The translations under genes and the position numbers were made by a program. Shown piece by piece: positions 15,453-23,569 of a stretch of DNA of 32,822 bases. The stretch lies in contig CAMACX010000033.1 of NCBI GenBank assembly GCA_945831575.1, positions 1 through 32,822 on the forward strand, read 5' to 3'. The notes beneath the pieces were generated by a model. The model was not told the origin of the DNA and searched no databases. It saw only the letters and a program-made list of their open reading frames with translations. Each line of letters begins with the position of its first letter. Within the stretch, counting starts at the first letter, position 1. This DNA is from an uncultured Mediterranea sp. GTDB taxonomy: Bacteria; Bacteroidota; Bacteroidia; Bacteroidales; Bacteroidaceae.

Positions 15453-16001
15453 TTAGAGGCGTTTTTTTTCGTTTTGGAGCTGTTTTAGCAGGATTTTCAG
15501 TCCATTTTTGATGGCTTTGCGCACATTTTCGCCTCTTCCATGGTCTCCCTCTTGCTTGAAGGTGACAATTTCTTTTTTATAGGCAAGTTGACAGGCCACG
15601 GCTATCCAGATGGTACCGACCGGAGTCTCGGCGGTGCCTCCCGAGGGACCTGCCACCCCCGAGGTGGCAATGGCAACATCCGTTTGCAGCGCATTTATCG
15701 CACCACAGGCCATCTCTTCTACGGTCTGGCGACTCACGGCACCGTAGCGCTCCAGTGTGTCGATCTTCACCCCAAGCAGACGATGCTTCACTTCGTTGGT
15801 GTAGGAGACGATGCCTCCCTTGAAGTAGGCCGAGCTGCCGGGTATGGCAGTAAGGGCAGCAGCTACACCCCCACCGGTGCAACTTTCTGCGGTGGAAAGG
15901 GTGATTTTCTCTCGCAGCAGGGCTTTACCCACCGCCGCAGCCAGATTTTCTATCGTTTCGTCATTCATTGCTATCGCTTCGTCATTCATTGCAATCATCA
16001 T
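15453..16001 (-). CDS. CinA-type nicotinamide-nucleotide amidase (PncC domain)
   Basis: A stand-alone CinA C-terminal domain of up to 182 residues. The family deamidates NMN to nicotinic acid mononucleotide in the pyridine nucleotide salvage cycle. Seen here: LSTAESCTGGGVAAALT, GSSAYFKGGIVSYTNEVK, the YGAVS box and VAIATSGVAGPSGGTAETPVGTIWIA, all characteristic of the family. The N-terminal molybdopterin-binding-like domain of full-length CinA is absent. The start is ambiguous: ATGs at 16001, 15989 and 15968 are in frame, and the last two come from a 21-base duplication (MNDEAIA / MNDETIE). The start at 15968 fits the family length best. Upstream lies the palindrome array 16023-16116. Confidence 0.88.
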   Translation of the reverse strand: MMIAMNDEAIAMNDETIENLAAAVGKALLREKITLSTAESCTGGGVAAALTAIPGSSAYFKGGIVSYTNEVKHRLLGVKIDTLERYGAVSRQTVEEMACGAINALQTDVAIATSGVAGPSGGTAETPVGTIWIAVACQLAYKKEIVTFKQEGDHGRGENVRKAIKNGLKILLKQLQNEKKRL

Positions 16002-16022
16002 TATTATTATTCAAAAACTGCC

Positions 16023-16116
16023 GTTTTCATCATGATGAATAGCTGTTTTCATCATGATGAATAGCCCTTTTCATCATGCTGAACAGCCCTTTTCATTCTC
16101 ATGATGCTGAGCAGAC
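16023..16116. repeat. Tandem 22-base array carrying TTCATCATGATGAA palindromes
   Basis: The units are 16023-16044, 16045-16066 and 16067-16088, with a fourth, longer copy at 16089-16116. Units one and two contain the perfect 14-base palindrome TTCATCATGATGAA (16026-16039 and 16048-16061). Unit three has one change (ATGCTGAA), and unit four is interrupted by a short insertion. The array fills the gap between the tsaD stop and the cinA-type start. No other gene is seen in the roughly 200 bases. Confidence 0.85.
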
Positions 16117-16199
16117 TTTTCGGTATTCAGCGTATCCTATTATACATTATCCAGCATGTCTCTTACCTCATTCGGTGCGTTTTGCCCCATGCTCAGCCT

Positions 16200-17222
16200 C
16201 TATTCCAGCGCCACACGCGAATAGGCAGGGGCATCCATTGGGCAATACTGCTTATCCAGGTACTTGAAGTAGCCGGCAATGGCAATCATGGCGGCATTGT
16301 CGGTGGTGTAGCTGAACTTGGGGATGAATATCTTCCAACCATACTTGGCTGCATGTTCGCGGAAGGCATTGCGCAATCCGTTGTTGGCCGACACACCGCC
16401 GGCGACCGCCACCTGGCGGATGCCGCACTGCTTGGCTGCCTTACGCAGCTTCTCCATCAGGATATCGACCACGGTAGCTTCCAGCGAGGCTGCCAGGTCT
16501 GTCTGGTGATGGGCAATGAAGTCGGGATCCTCCTTGAGCCAATTCTTCAGGGAGTAGAGGAAGGAGGTCTTCAGTCCGCTGAAGCTGTAATCCAACCCGG
16601 GGATGTGGGGCTTGCTGAAGGTGTAGGCTTTGGGATTGCCCTGACGAGCCAACCGGTCGATGATGGGGCCACCGGGATAACCCAGACCCATCACCTTGGA
16701 ACATTTGTCAATGGCCTCACCAGCGGCATCGTCGATGGTCTGACCCAGTATCTCCATGTCATTGTAGGCTTTGACCAAGATAATCTGGGAGTTTCCGCCG
16801 GATACAAGCAGACAGAGGAAAGGGAACTCGGGTTGCTCCGTCTCCTCACCTTCTACTTGAATAAAATGAGCCAATACGTGTCCGTTCAAGTGATTAACAT
16901 CTACCATAGGGATGCCTAGCGAACGTGCAAAGCCTTTGGCAAAGGAGACCCCTACCAGCAACGAGCCCATCAGACCGGGTCCACGGGTAAAGGCCACGGC
17001 GCTCAGTTCCTCCTTGGTGACCCCGGCCCTACGCAGGGCTTCGTGTACCACGGGCACGATATTCTGCTGATGCGCACGCGAGGCCAACTCGGGCACCACG
17101 CCTCCATAGGCCTCATGCACAGCCTGGCTGGCCACCACATTGGAGAGCAGGTAGCCGTTGCGGATAACGGCTGCAGAGGTGTCGTCACACGATGATTCTA
17201 TACCTAAAATAATTGTATTCAT
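16200..17222 (-). CDS. tsaD: tRNA threonylcarbamoyladenosine transferase TsaD
   Basis: A 340-residue TsaD/Kae1/Gcp protein that transfers the threonylcarbamoyl group to A37 of ANN-decoding tRNAs together with TsaB and TsaE. It begins ILGIESSCDDTSAAVI. It has the metal-binding HLNGH (two His, about residues 110-114), LLVSGGNSQIILV, GYPGGPIIDRLA and the late GGVSANNGLR and DNAAMIAIAG boxes. The open frame continues 26 residues upstream, but the ATG at 17222 is the canonical start and lies next to a -7 box at 17245-17252. Divergent from tamB. Confidence 0.95.
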   Translation of the reverse strand: MNTIILGIESSCDDTSAAVIRNGYLLSNVVASQAVHEAYGGVVPELASRAHQQNIVPVVHEALRRAGVTKEELSAVAFTRGPGLMGSLLVGVSFAKGFARSLGIPMVDVNHLNGHVLAHFIQVEGEETEQPEFPFLCLLVSGGNSQIILVKAYNDMEILGQTIDDAAGEAIDKCSKVMGLGYPGGPIIDRLARQGNPKAYTFSKPHIPGLDYSFSGLKTSFLYSLKNWLKEDPDFIAHHQTDLAASLEATVVDILMEKLRKAAKQCGIRQVAVAGGVSANNGLRNAFREHAAKYGWKIFIPKFSYTTDNAAMIAIAGYFKYLDKQYCPMDAPAYSRVALE

Positions 17223-17244
17223 ACCTTTTACTATTTTTAGCGCA

Positions 17245-17252
17245 CAAAAGTA
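17245..17252 (-). promoter_or_regulatory. Likely -7 box of the tsaD promoter
   Basis: TACTTTTG on the minus strand fits TAnnTTTG and lies about 23 bases upstream of the tsaD start. The -33 region is not clear. Confidence 0.5.
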
Positions 17253-17285
17253 ATCATAAAAAGTGCATCGAAACATATTATTTGC

Positions 17286-17293
17286 TATTTTTG
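17286..17293 (+). promoter_or_regulatory. Likely -7 box of the tamB promoter
   Basis: TATTTTTG on the plus strand fits TAnnTTTG, 34 bases upstream of the TTG start of tamB. It faces away from the tsaD box; no convincing -33 element was seen. Confidence 0.45.
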
Positions 17294-17327
17294 TTCGCAA
17301 TTTTAAGAAATATAGCTTATCGAACTG

Positions 17328-20300
17328 TTGAAAAAAATAGTCAGAGGCCTCGTAGGAGTCACTTTTGGGCTCTACTTCGGCCTGTTAATCCTGCTGAACA
17401 TCCCCTGGGTACAGCAGGGCATCACGTCGTGGACTGCCCGTACCCTCTCCCATCAGCTGGGGAGCCACTGCTCGATAGGCAACGTCAGCATCAGCATGCT
17501 CAACCGCATCATCATCACCAACCTGGCCATCGATGACCTACGGGGTGAAGAGCTGCTGCACGTCACACGACTTTCGGCCAAATTTGACCTCATGCCCCTG
17601 CTGAATGGACGGATCTCCATCAGCAATGTGCAGCTCTTCGGATTTCATGCCGACCTGAAGCGCGACACGCCCGAAGCCGAGCCCAACTACCAGTTTATTG
17701 CCGATGCCCTTGCCTCCAAGGACACGGTCAAGAAGGAGAGCCGGCTCGACCTGCGCATCAACTCCCTGTTGCTGCGAAGGGGGCGCGTGGCCTACCACGT
17801 GGCTTCCGTTCCTACGACCCCCGGCAAGTTCAACAGCAACCACCTCTACCTGAAGGATATCGTCGCCACCCTCTCGCTCAAGGCTCTCAGCAACGACTCC
17901 ATCAACGCCTCCATCAAGCGCATGAGCCTGGAAGAGGAGGAGTCTGGATTTAACCTGAAGCGGCTGAGTCTAAAGGTGGTCGGCAACCAGCAGGGCCTGC
18001 GTGTCGAGAACTTTGGCATCGAGCTGCCGCACACCAACGTCACCATGGACACGCTGCAGATGAGCTACGACAGCCTTGGCGCATTCAGCCGTTTCGCTAC
18101 CGATGTGCGTTTCCACTTCCGTATGCTCCCTTCTCAGCTCACCCCAAGTGACCTCTCTGCCTTCGTCCCCACCCTGAAAGGCTTCCATGAGCCCCTGCAG
18201 CTCGAGTTTGAGGCTGAAGGACCCCTCCATCAGCTCAACTGTCCGCTGCTGCGTCTGGAGGCCGGTCCACAATTCAACCTCCAGGGAGACTTTTCATTCC
18301 AGGATTTCACCACCCCAGAGGATGCGTTCGTCTATGGTCATCTGTCACGCCTCCATGCCGACCCGAGGGGTGTGGCTTTCCTCTTCCGCAACCTCAACCC
18401 CGCACACCCCGAGGTCCCTCCCTTGGTACAACGGATGGGCACCATCTCCTTCAATGGGGAAGTGTCGGGCTACTTCAGCGACCTCGTCATGTATGGACGG
18501 GTACGTACTGACGTGGGCACCCTGCAGACCGACGTGAAGCTCAGCTCTGACAAGGAGCGTCAGCTCTTTGCCTACTCTGGCTCCATGAAGGCAACGGAAT
18601 GGGACCTCCAGCAGATGCTCAACAACAAGAAGCTGGGCCGCGTCACCTTCAACCTCGGAGTAGATGGCCAACACGTCGCCGACCACTACCCCACCATCCT
18701 GCTCAAGGGGGACATCAAGCGCATTGACTACAGTGGCTACCCCTACGAACACATTCTGCTCGATGGAGAGTACAAAGAGGGGGGATTCAACGGTCAGCTG
18801 GCCATCAATGACCCCAACGGCATACTCCAACTCAACGGAGCGGTCAACACCGCCAGCCCTGTACCCACCTTCAACTTCCAGGCTACGGTCAGCCACGTCA
18901 AGCTCAACGACCTCCATCTGACCGAGAACTATCCCGACACAGAGCTTTCCCTACAGCTACGGGCCGACTTTACCGGGGGACACATCGACGAGATGAACGG
19001 CGAAATCAATATCGACAATCTGGAGTTCCTCTCACCCGAGAAGAACTATACGATGAGCAACCTCCGGGTCACTTCCATCACCACCGACACCCAGCACAAG
19101 CGGCTCACCGTCAACTCCCCTTCGCTGCGAGCCACGATTGAAGGCAGCTACTCCTACCGCACCCTTCCCCTGGGTGTGGAGCACATCCTCAGCCGTTACC
19201 TGCCGGCCCTCATTCCCCAACGAAAAAGCAAGGGCACACAGCAGCCCGCCACGGAGAATGACTTTGGCTTCGACATCCATCTGCAAGATGCCGAGCTCTT
19301 CTCTACCCTCTTCCATGTCCCCCTTACGCTCTATGCCCACTCCACGGTCAAGGGGTACGTCAACGACCGCATGAAGCGCCTGCGCATCGAGGCCTACCTA
19401 CCCCGCTTGCGCTACAAACAGAAGTTCTATGAGTCGGCCATGCTGCTCTGCGAGAACCCGGCTGACAGGTTCCGTGTCCATGCCCGCTTCAATGAGATGA
19501 AGCCGGAAGGAGCAGTCAACGTCTCCCTTGAGGCCAGCGCCCGAGGTGACTCCATCCACACCAAGCTCAATTGGGGCAACAGCGGTACCACTACCTACAG
19601 CGGCCGACTGGATGCCTTGGCCCAGTTTACGCCAGCCCCCATCAAGACCACCATCCAGATACGCCCCACCGACATCATCCTCAATGATACCGTCTGGAAT
19701 ATCCATCCGGCCACTGTTGAGGTGGATTCCGGCAAGATACACATCCATGACTTTGCCTTCAGCAACAACGAGCGGCACCTACACATCGACGGCACCCTCT
19801 CCAAATCGCCCGAAGACACACTCCGACTGGACCTGAACCGCATCAACATCGGCTATGTATTCGACATCGCTGACCTCGGTATCAACTTCTGCGGCGAGGC
19901 CACCGGTCCTGCCGTAGCCACCAACCTGTTGTCCGACCCCTACATGCAGACAGACCTGTTCGTCAAGAACCTGGGCATCAACGATGGCATCATCGGCGAT
20001 GCCAACCTGCACGGCGAGTGGCACAACAAGATTCAAGGGCTGCTGCTGGATGCCCATATCAGCGAAGGGGAGGATTCGCGTACACACGTCAGTGGCTACG
20101 TCTATCCCATCAAGCCCACCAGCTCGCTCGACCTACAGATCAAGGCCCACCGCACCAACCTCCAGTTTATACATTATTATATTAATAGCATCACCCCCGA
20201 ATTCAGTGGACGGGCCACGGGCGATGTACACCTCTACGGCAAATTCAAGGCGCTGACCCTCGATGGGGCCGTGGATGCCGATGCCGCCTTCAAGATTGAC

Positions 20301-21869
20301 GTACTCAACACCACATACCACGTCAAGGACAGCATCCTCATCACTCCCGATGGATTGACCTTCCCCGACAACCACGTAATCGACCCCCAAGGGCATGAAG
20401 GCCACCTGCAGGGCTATGTACGCTACAACCACTTCAAGGACATGAATTACAACTTCAACTTCCGGCTCAACAACACCCTGCTGCTCAACACCCGCGAGTC
20501 GCATGACTCTCCCTTCTACGGCACCGTGTATGGTACCGGCAGTGCTACCCTGCGCGGCAATCCCCAGGAAGGACTCAACATCGACCTCGCCCTTAGCACC
20601 AACCGCAACAGCACCTTCACCTACCTTAAGGACAATGTGACCGCAGCCACGAGCAACCAATTCATCAAGTTTGTCGATAAGACCCCTCGCCGGAAAGCTC
20701 AGGAATCCACTGACCTGAGCGACTACGAGAAAGCCCGCCAGGTAGTCCAGGAGGAAGAGGAGGAAGAGGGCGAAGGCGACATCCGCCTCAACCTGATTGT
20801 GGATGCCACCCCCGATGCCACGATGCGCATCATCATGGATCCCATAGCAGGCGACTACATCAGCGGCCGAGGCAGTGGAAACATACGTGCCGAGTTCTAC
20901 AACAAAGGCGACTTCAAGATGTTCGGCAACTACAACATCTCACAAGGCTCCTACAAGTTTAGCCTCCAGGAAGTGATTCGCAAAGACTTCACCATCAAGG
21001 CGGGAAGTAACATCTCCTTCAACGGCATCCCCGAGGAGGCCACCCTCGACATGCAGGCGGTCTATACCGTCAACTCCGCATCGCTCAATGACCTGCTCCC
21101 CTCATCGGCTACGGCAAGCGACTACATCAGCCAGACCAACGTCAAAGTCAACTGCCTCATGGACATCAGCGGCCAGCTTACCTCTCCCGAGATCAAGATG
21201 GACCTTGAGCTGCCCAACGAACGCGATGAGATACAGGCCCTGGTGCGCAACTACATCCCCACCGATGAGCAGATGAACATGCAGATCCTCTACCTGCTCA
21301 GCATCGGAAAGTTCTACACACCGGAGTATGTCGATGTGCAACAGAACTCCAACATGATGTCAAGTATGCTCTCCTCCACGCTGTCGGGCCAATTGAACAA
21401 CGCCCTTTCACACATCATCGACAACAACAACTGGAATGTGGGTACCAACCTCAGTACGGGACAGAAGGGGTGGACCGATATGGAGTTTGAAGGGGTCCTC
21501 TCCGGCCAGCTGCTCAACAACCGCCTGCTCATCAACGGCAACTTCGGCTACCGCGACAATCCTTTGGCCAACACCAACTTCGTAGGCGACTTTGAGGCCG
21601 AATGGCTAGTCACCCGCTCGGGCGACATCCGACTGAAGGCCTATAATGAGACCAACGACCGCTACTACACCCGGACCAACCTCACCACCCAGGGCATAGG
21701 CATCATCTTCCGCAAAGACTTCAACCACTGGAAGGAACTGATGTTCTGGAACAAATGGCGTCTCAAGCGTCTGAAGACCAAGCAGCAGAAAGATGAGATT
21801 CAGCCCAAAGCAGAAGCTGCCGCCAAGCGCGAGATGCAGCATACTCCCCTGCAAGAGACACACCAATAA
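17328..21869 (+). CDS. tamB: TamB-family translocation/assembly module protein
   Basis: A 1513-residue AsmA/TamB-type bridge protein, anchored in the inner membrane by one N-terminal helix (about residues 8-26, VGVTFGLYFGLLILLN). Most of the chain is a repetitive beta-rich groove thought to span the periplasm and move lipids or help assemble outer-membrane proteins. The C-terminal DUF490 domain is clear from about residue 1150 on (RIIMDPIAGDYISGRGSGNI..., FKMFGNYNISQGSYKFSLQ, then repeated short strands to about 1480). A run of acidic residues (EEEEEEGEGD, about 1142-1152) precedes it. An in-frame stop at 17313 and the N-terminal KKIVRG leave TTG at 17328 as the likely start (CTG at 17325 is the only other). 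No tamA partner is in view. Confidence 0.9.
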   Translation: MKKIVRGLVGVTFGLYFGLLILLNIPWVQQGITSWTARTLSHQLGSHCSIGNVSISMLNRIIITNLAIDDLRGEELLHVTRLSAKFDLMPLLNGRISISNVQLFGFHADLKRDTPEAEPNYQFIADALASKDTVKKESRLDLRINSLLLRRGRVAYHVASVPTTPGKFNSNHLYLKDIVATLSLKALSNDSINASIKRMSLEEEESGFNLKRLSLKVVGNQQGLRVENFGIELPHTNVTMDTLQMSYDSLGAFSRFATDVRFHFRMLPSQLTPSDLSAFVPTLKGFHEPLQLEFEAEGPLHQLNCPLLRLEAGPQFNLQGDFSFQDFTTPEDAFVYGHLSRLHADPRGVAFLFRNLNPAHPEVPPLVQRMGTISFNGEVSGYFSDLVMYGRVRTDVGTLQTDVKLSSDKERQLFAYSGSMKATEWDLQQMLNNKKLGRVTFNLGVDGQHVADHYPTILLKGDIKRIDYSGYPYEHILLDGEYKEGGFNGQLAINDPNGILQLNGAVNTASPVPTFNFQATVSHVKLNDLHLTENYPDTELSLQLRADFTGGHIDEMNGEINIDNLEFLSPEKNYTMSNLRVTSITTDTQHKRLTVNSPSLRATIEGSYSYRTLPLGVEHILSRYLPALIPQRKSKGTQQPATENDFGFDIHLQDAELFSTLFHVPLTLYAHSTVKGYVNDRMKRLRIEAYLPRLRYKQKFYESAMLLCENPADRFRVHARFNEMKPEGAVNVSLEASARGDSIHTKLNWGNSGTTTYSGRLDALAQFTPAPIKTTIQIRPTDIILNDTVWNIHPATVEVDSGKIHIHDFAFSNNERHLHIDGTLSKSPEDTLRLDLNRINIGYVFDIADLGINFCGEATGPAVATNLLSDPYMQTDLFVKNLGINDGIIGDANLHGEWHNKIQGLLLDAHISEGEDSRTHVSGYVYPIKPTSSLDLQIKAHRTNLQFIHYYINSITPEFSGRATGDVHLYGKFKALTLDGAVDADAAFKIDVLNTTYHVKDSILITPDGLTFPDNHVIDPQGHEGHLQGYVRYNHFKDMNYNFNFRLNNTLLLNTRESHDSPFYGTVYGTGSATLRGNPQEGLNIDLALSTNRNSTFTYLKDNVTAATSNQFIKFVDKTPRRKAQESTDLSDYEKARQVVQEEEEEEGEGDIRLNLIVDATPDATMRIIMDPIAGDYISGRGSGNIRAEFYNKGDFKMFGNYNISQGSYKFSLQEVIRKDFTIKAGSNISFNGIPEEATLDMQAVYTVNSASLNDLLPSSATASDYISQTNVKVNCLMDISGQLTSPEIKMDLELPNERDEIQALVRNYIPTDEQMNMQILYLLSIGKFYTPEYVDVQQNSNMMSSMLSSTLSGQLNNALSHIIDNNNWNVGTNLSTGQKGWTDMEFEGVLSGQLLNNRLLINGNFGYRDNPLANTNFVGDFEAEWLVTRSGDIRLKAYNETNDRYYTRTNLTTQGIGIIFRKDFNHWKELMFWNKWRLKRLKTKQQKDEIQPKAEAAAKREMQHTPLQETHQ

Positions 21870-21898
21870 GGTAATCCACTGCCGGTTTTGCGGCAACA

Positions 21899-21944
21899 GT
21901 GTATGATTTTCATACAATAAAGTGTATGGTTTTCACACAATCTG
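21899..21944. repeat. Two tandem 23-base units with small hairpins upstream of tolC
   Basis: GTGTATGATTTTCATACA (unit 21899-21921) and GTGTATGGTTTTCACACA (unit 21922-21944) stand head to tail. Each can fold on itself, the first through GTATGA/TCATAC. They follow another short hairpin (TGCCG/CGGCA, 21880-21895), which may help terminate tamB, and end 21 bases before the tolC promoter. Confidence 0.6.
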
Positions 21945-21965
21945 CATCTATTGGGGTCTAAAGGC

Positions 21966-21996
21966 TTTGCCCTTTGGATAACAACACCTATCTTTG
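21966..21996 (+). promoter_or_regulatory. Promoter of the tolC-like gene
   Basis: TTTG (21966-21969), a 19-base spacer and TATCTTTG (21989-21996) form an exact match to the Bacteroides consensus. The predicted transcript begins a few bases later, upstream of the ATG at 22022 but after the alternative TTG at 21974, which rules out the longer open frame. Confidence 0.8.
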
Positions 21997-22021
21997 CGAA
22001 GAAATCAAAACCAAAGGACAA

Positions 22022-23530
22022 ATGAAGATGTCAAGAAAGATAATCTGCATGATGGCAGTGCTGACAGCAAGCAGCACGTTGGTGCCGACAGCCAGCGGGG
22101 CCAACGGGGCCTTCGCAGCCTCGGCGGGAGACACACTCGTGCTCAGCCTACATGATGCCATACAACTCGCACAGGAGCAGTCGCCCTCGGTACAGAGCGC
22201 ACGCAATACCTTCCTGGCAGCCTACTGGAACTACCGCTATTACCGGGCCAACTACCTGCCCTCGGTGACACTCTCCTCTTCACCTTATATTAATAAGGAG
22301 ATGAACAAAATCAGCCAGTCGGACGGTACAGCCCTCTTTCTGAAGCAGGACCAACTGAGTGCCGACCTCTCGGTGAGCATCAACCAAAATGTGAGTTGGA
22401 CCGGCGGTAGCCTCTTCCTGAAGAGCAGCTTGAACCGCATCGACGAGCATCAGAAGCATACCACGGCCTACAGCAGCCAGCCCCTGCTCATGGGGTACAA
22501 GCAGAACCTCTTCGGCTACAACGCATTGAAGTGGGACAAGCGCATAGAGCCCATCCGCTACCGCGAAGCCAAGAAGCAGTATGCCGAGACGCTTGAGGTC
22601 ATCTCTGCCACCACCTGTAGTCACTTCTTCTCACTGGCCTCGGCTCAGGCCGAACTGGAGATGGCCCGACAGAACTTCGCCTCAGCCGACACGCTCTACA
22701 GCATGGCACAGGGACGCTACCGGATAGGCACCATCACCGAGAACGAGATGCTCCAGCTGGAGATCAACCGCCTCAGTGAGGAGACCAACGTCATGGATGC
22801 GGAGGTAAAGTTCAGAGAGGAGATGCAGAGCATGCGCTCCTTTCTGGGAGTGGAGCAGACCGTCGAGCTACGGCTCCTCATGCCCGATTCGGTACCACAA
22901 CTGCAAGTGCCGCTGGACAAGGCCATGGAGCTGGCCCTGCTCAACAGCCCCGACCCGGAGTACTACCGCCGCATCGTCAAGGAGAGCGAGAGCAACCTGG
23001 CCAATGCCAGAGCCAACAACGGACTGCGTGCCGACCTCTACGTGCAGTTTGGTCTGACACAGACCGGACGCGACCTCAGCAGTTCCTACAGTCACCTAAT
23101 GAACCAGGAGTATGCCAGCATCTCACTCTCCCTGCCCCTACTGGACTGGGGAAGAGGACGCGGTAAGGTGAGGGTGGCCAAGTCACAGCTGGCCCTCACA
23201 CAAACTCAAGCTGAGCAGGGTATGAACGACTTCAGCCAGAACGTAGAGAAGCTGGTACTGCAATTCAACATGCAGGCCCGTAAGGTACACGTGGCAACCC
23301 TCACGGACAAGCGAGCCGAGCAGCGCCATACCGTAGCCCGGAAGCTCTACATCATGGGCCGCAGCAGCATCCTTGACCTCAACGCAGCCATCAGTGAGAA
23401 GAACTCTGCCCGACGCAACAGCATCAGCACCATGGGCACCTACTGGAGTCTCTACTACACCCTGCGCAGCATCACGGCCTACGACTTTGAGCACGATACT
23501 CCCCTCACCGAGCAACTACCCATTCATTGA
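22022..23530 (+). CDS. TolC-family outer-membrane efflux protein
   Basis: A 502-residue outer-membrane channel of the TolC family. A signal peptide (MKMSRKIICMMAVLTASSTL...) is followed by SLHDAIQLAQEQSPSVQSARN, the standard opening of these proteins. Two internally repeated halves of long amphipathic helices follow (about 170-290 and 380-480), with the family turn RYRIGTITENEMLQLEIN in the first and KLYIMGRSSILDLNAAISEK in the second, and membrane strands around SLPLLDWGRGRGKV. It would supply the exit duct for a pump whose adaptor is the HlyD-type protein 39 bases downstream. The start is fixed by the promoter at 21966-21996. Confidence 0.9.
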   Translation: MKMSRKIICMMAVLTASSTLVPTASGANGAFAASAGDTLVLSLHDAIQLAQEQSPSVQSARNTFLAAYWNYRYYRANYLPSVTLSSSPYINKEMNKISQSDGTALFLKQDQLSADLSVSINQNVSWTGGSLFLKSSLNRIDEHQKHTTAYSSQPLLMGYKQNLFGYNALKWDKRIEPIRYREAKKQYAETLEVISATTCSHFFSLASAQAELEMARQNFASADTLYSMAQGRYRIGTITENEMLQLEINRLSEETNVMDAEVKFREEMQSMRSFLGVEQTVELRLLMPDSVPQLQVPLDKAMELALLNSPDPEYYRRIVKESESNLANARANNGLRADLYVQFGLTQTGRDLSSSYSHLMNQEYASISLSLPLLDWGRGRGKVRVAKSQLALTQTQAEQGMNDFSQNVEKLVLQFNMQARKVHVATLTDKRAEQRHTVARKLYIMGRSSILDLNAAISEKNSARRNSISTMGTYWSLYYTLRSITAYDFEHDTPLTEQLPIH

Positions 23531-23569
23531 AATCAATAACTACTCACCATCTCATTCAATTAGCATAGT

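Noticed and set aside
16023..16116. CRISPR-like array
   Set aside because: The 22-base units abut each other with no unique spacers, and no cas gene is present.
18345..18917. Minus-strand open frames within tamB
   Set aside because: All lie inside the tamB coding region, have no recognisable features and are explained as shadows.
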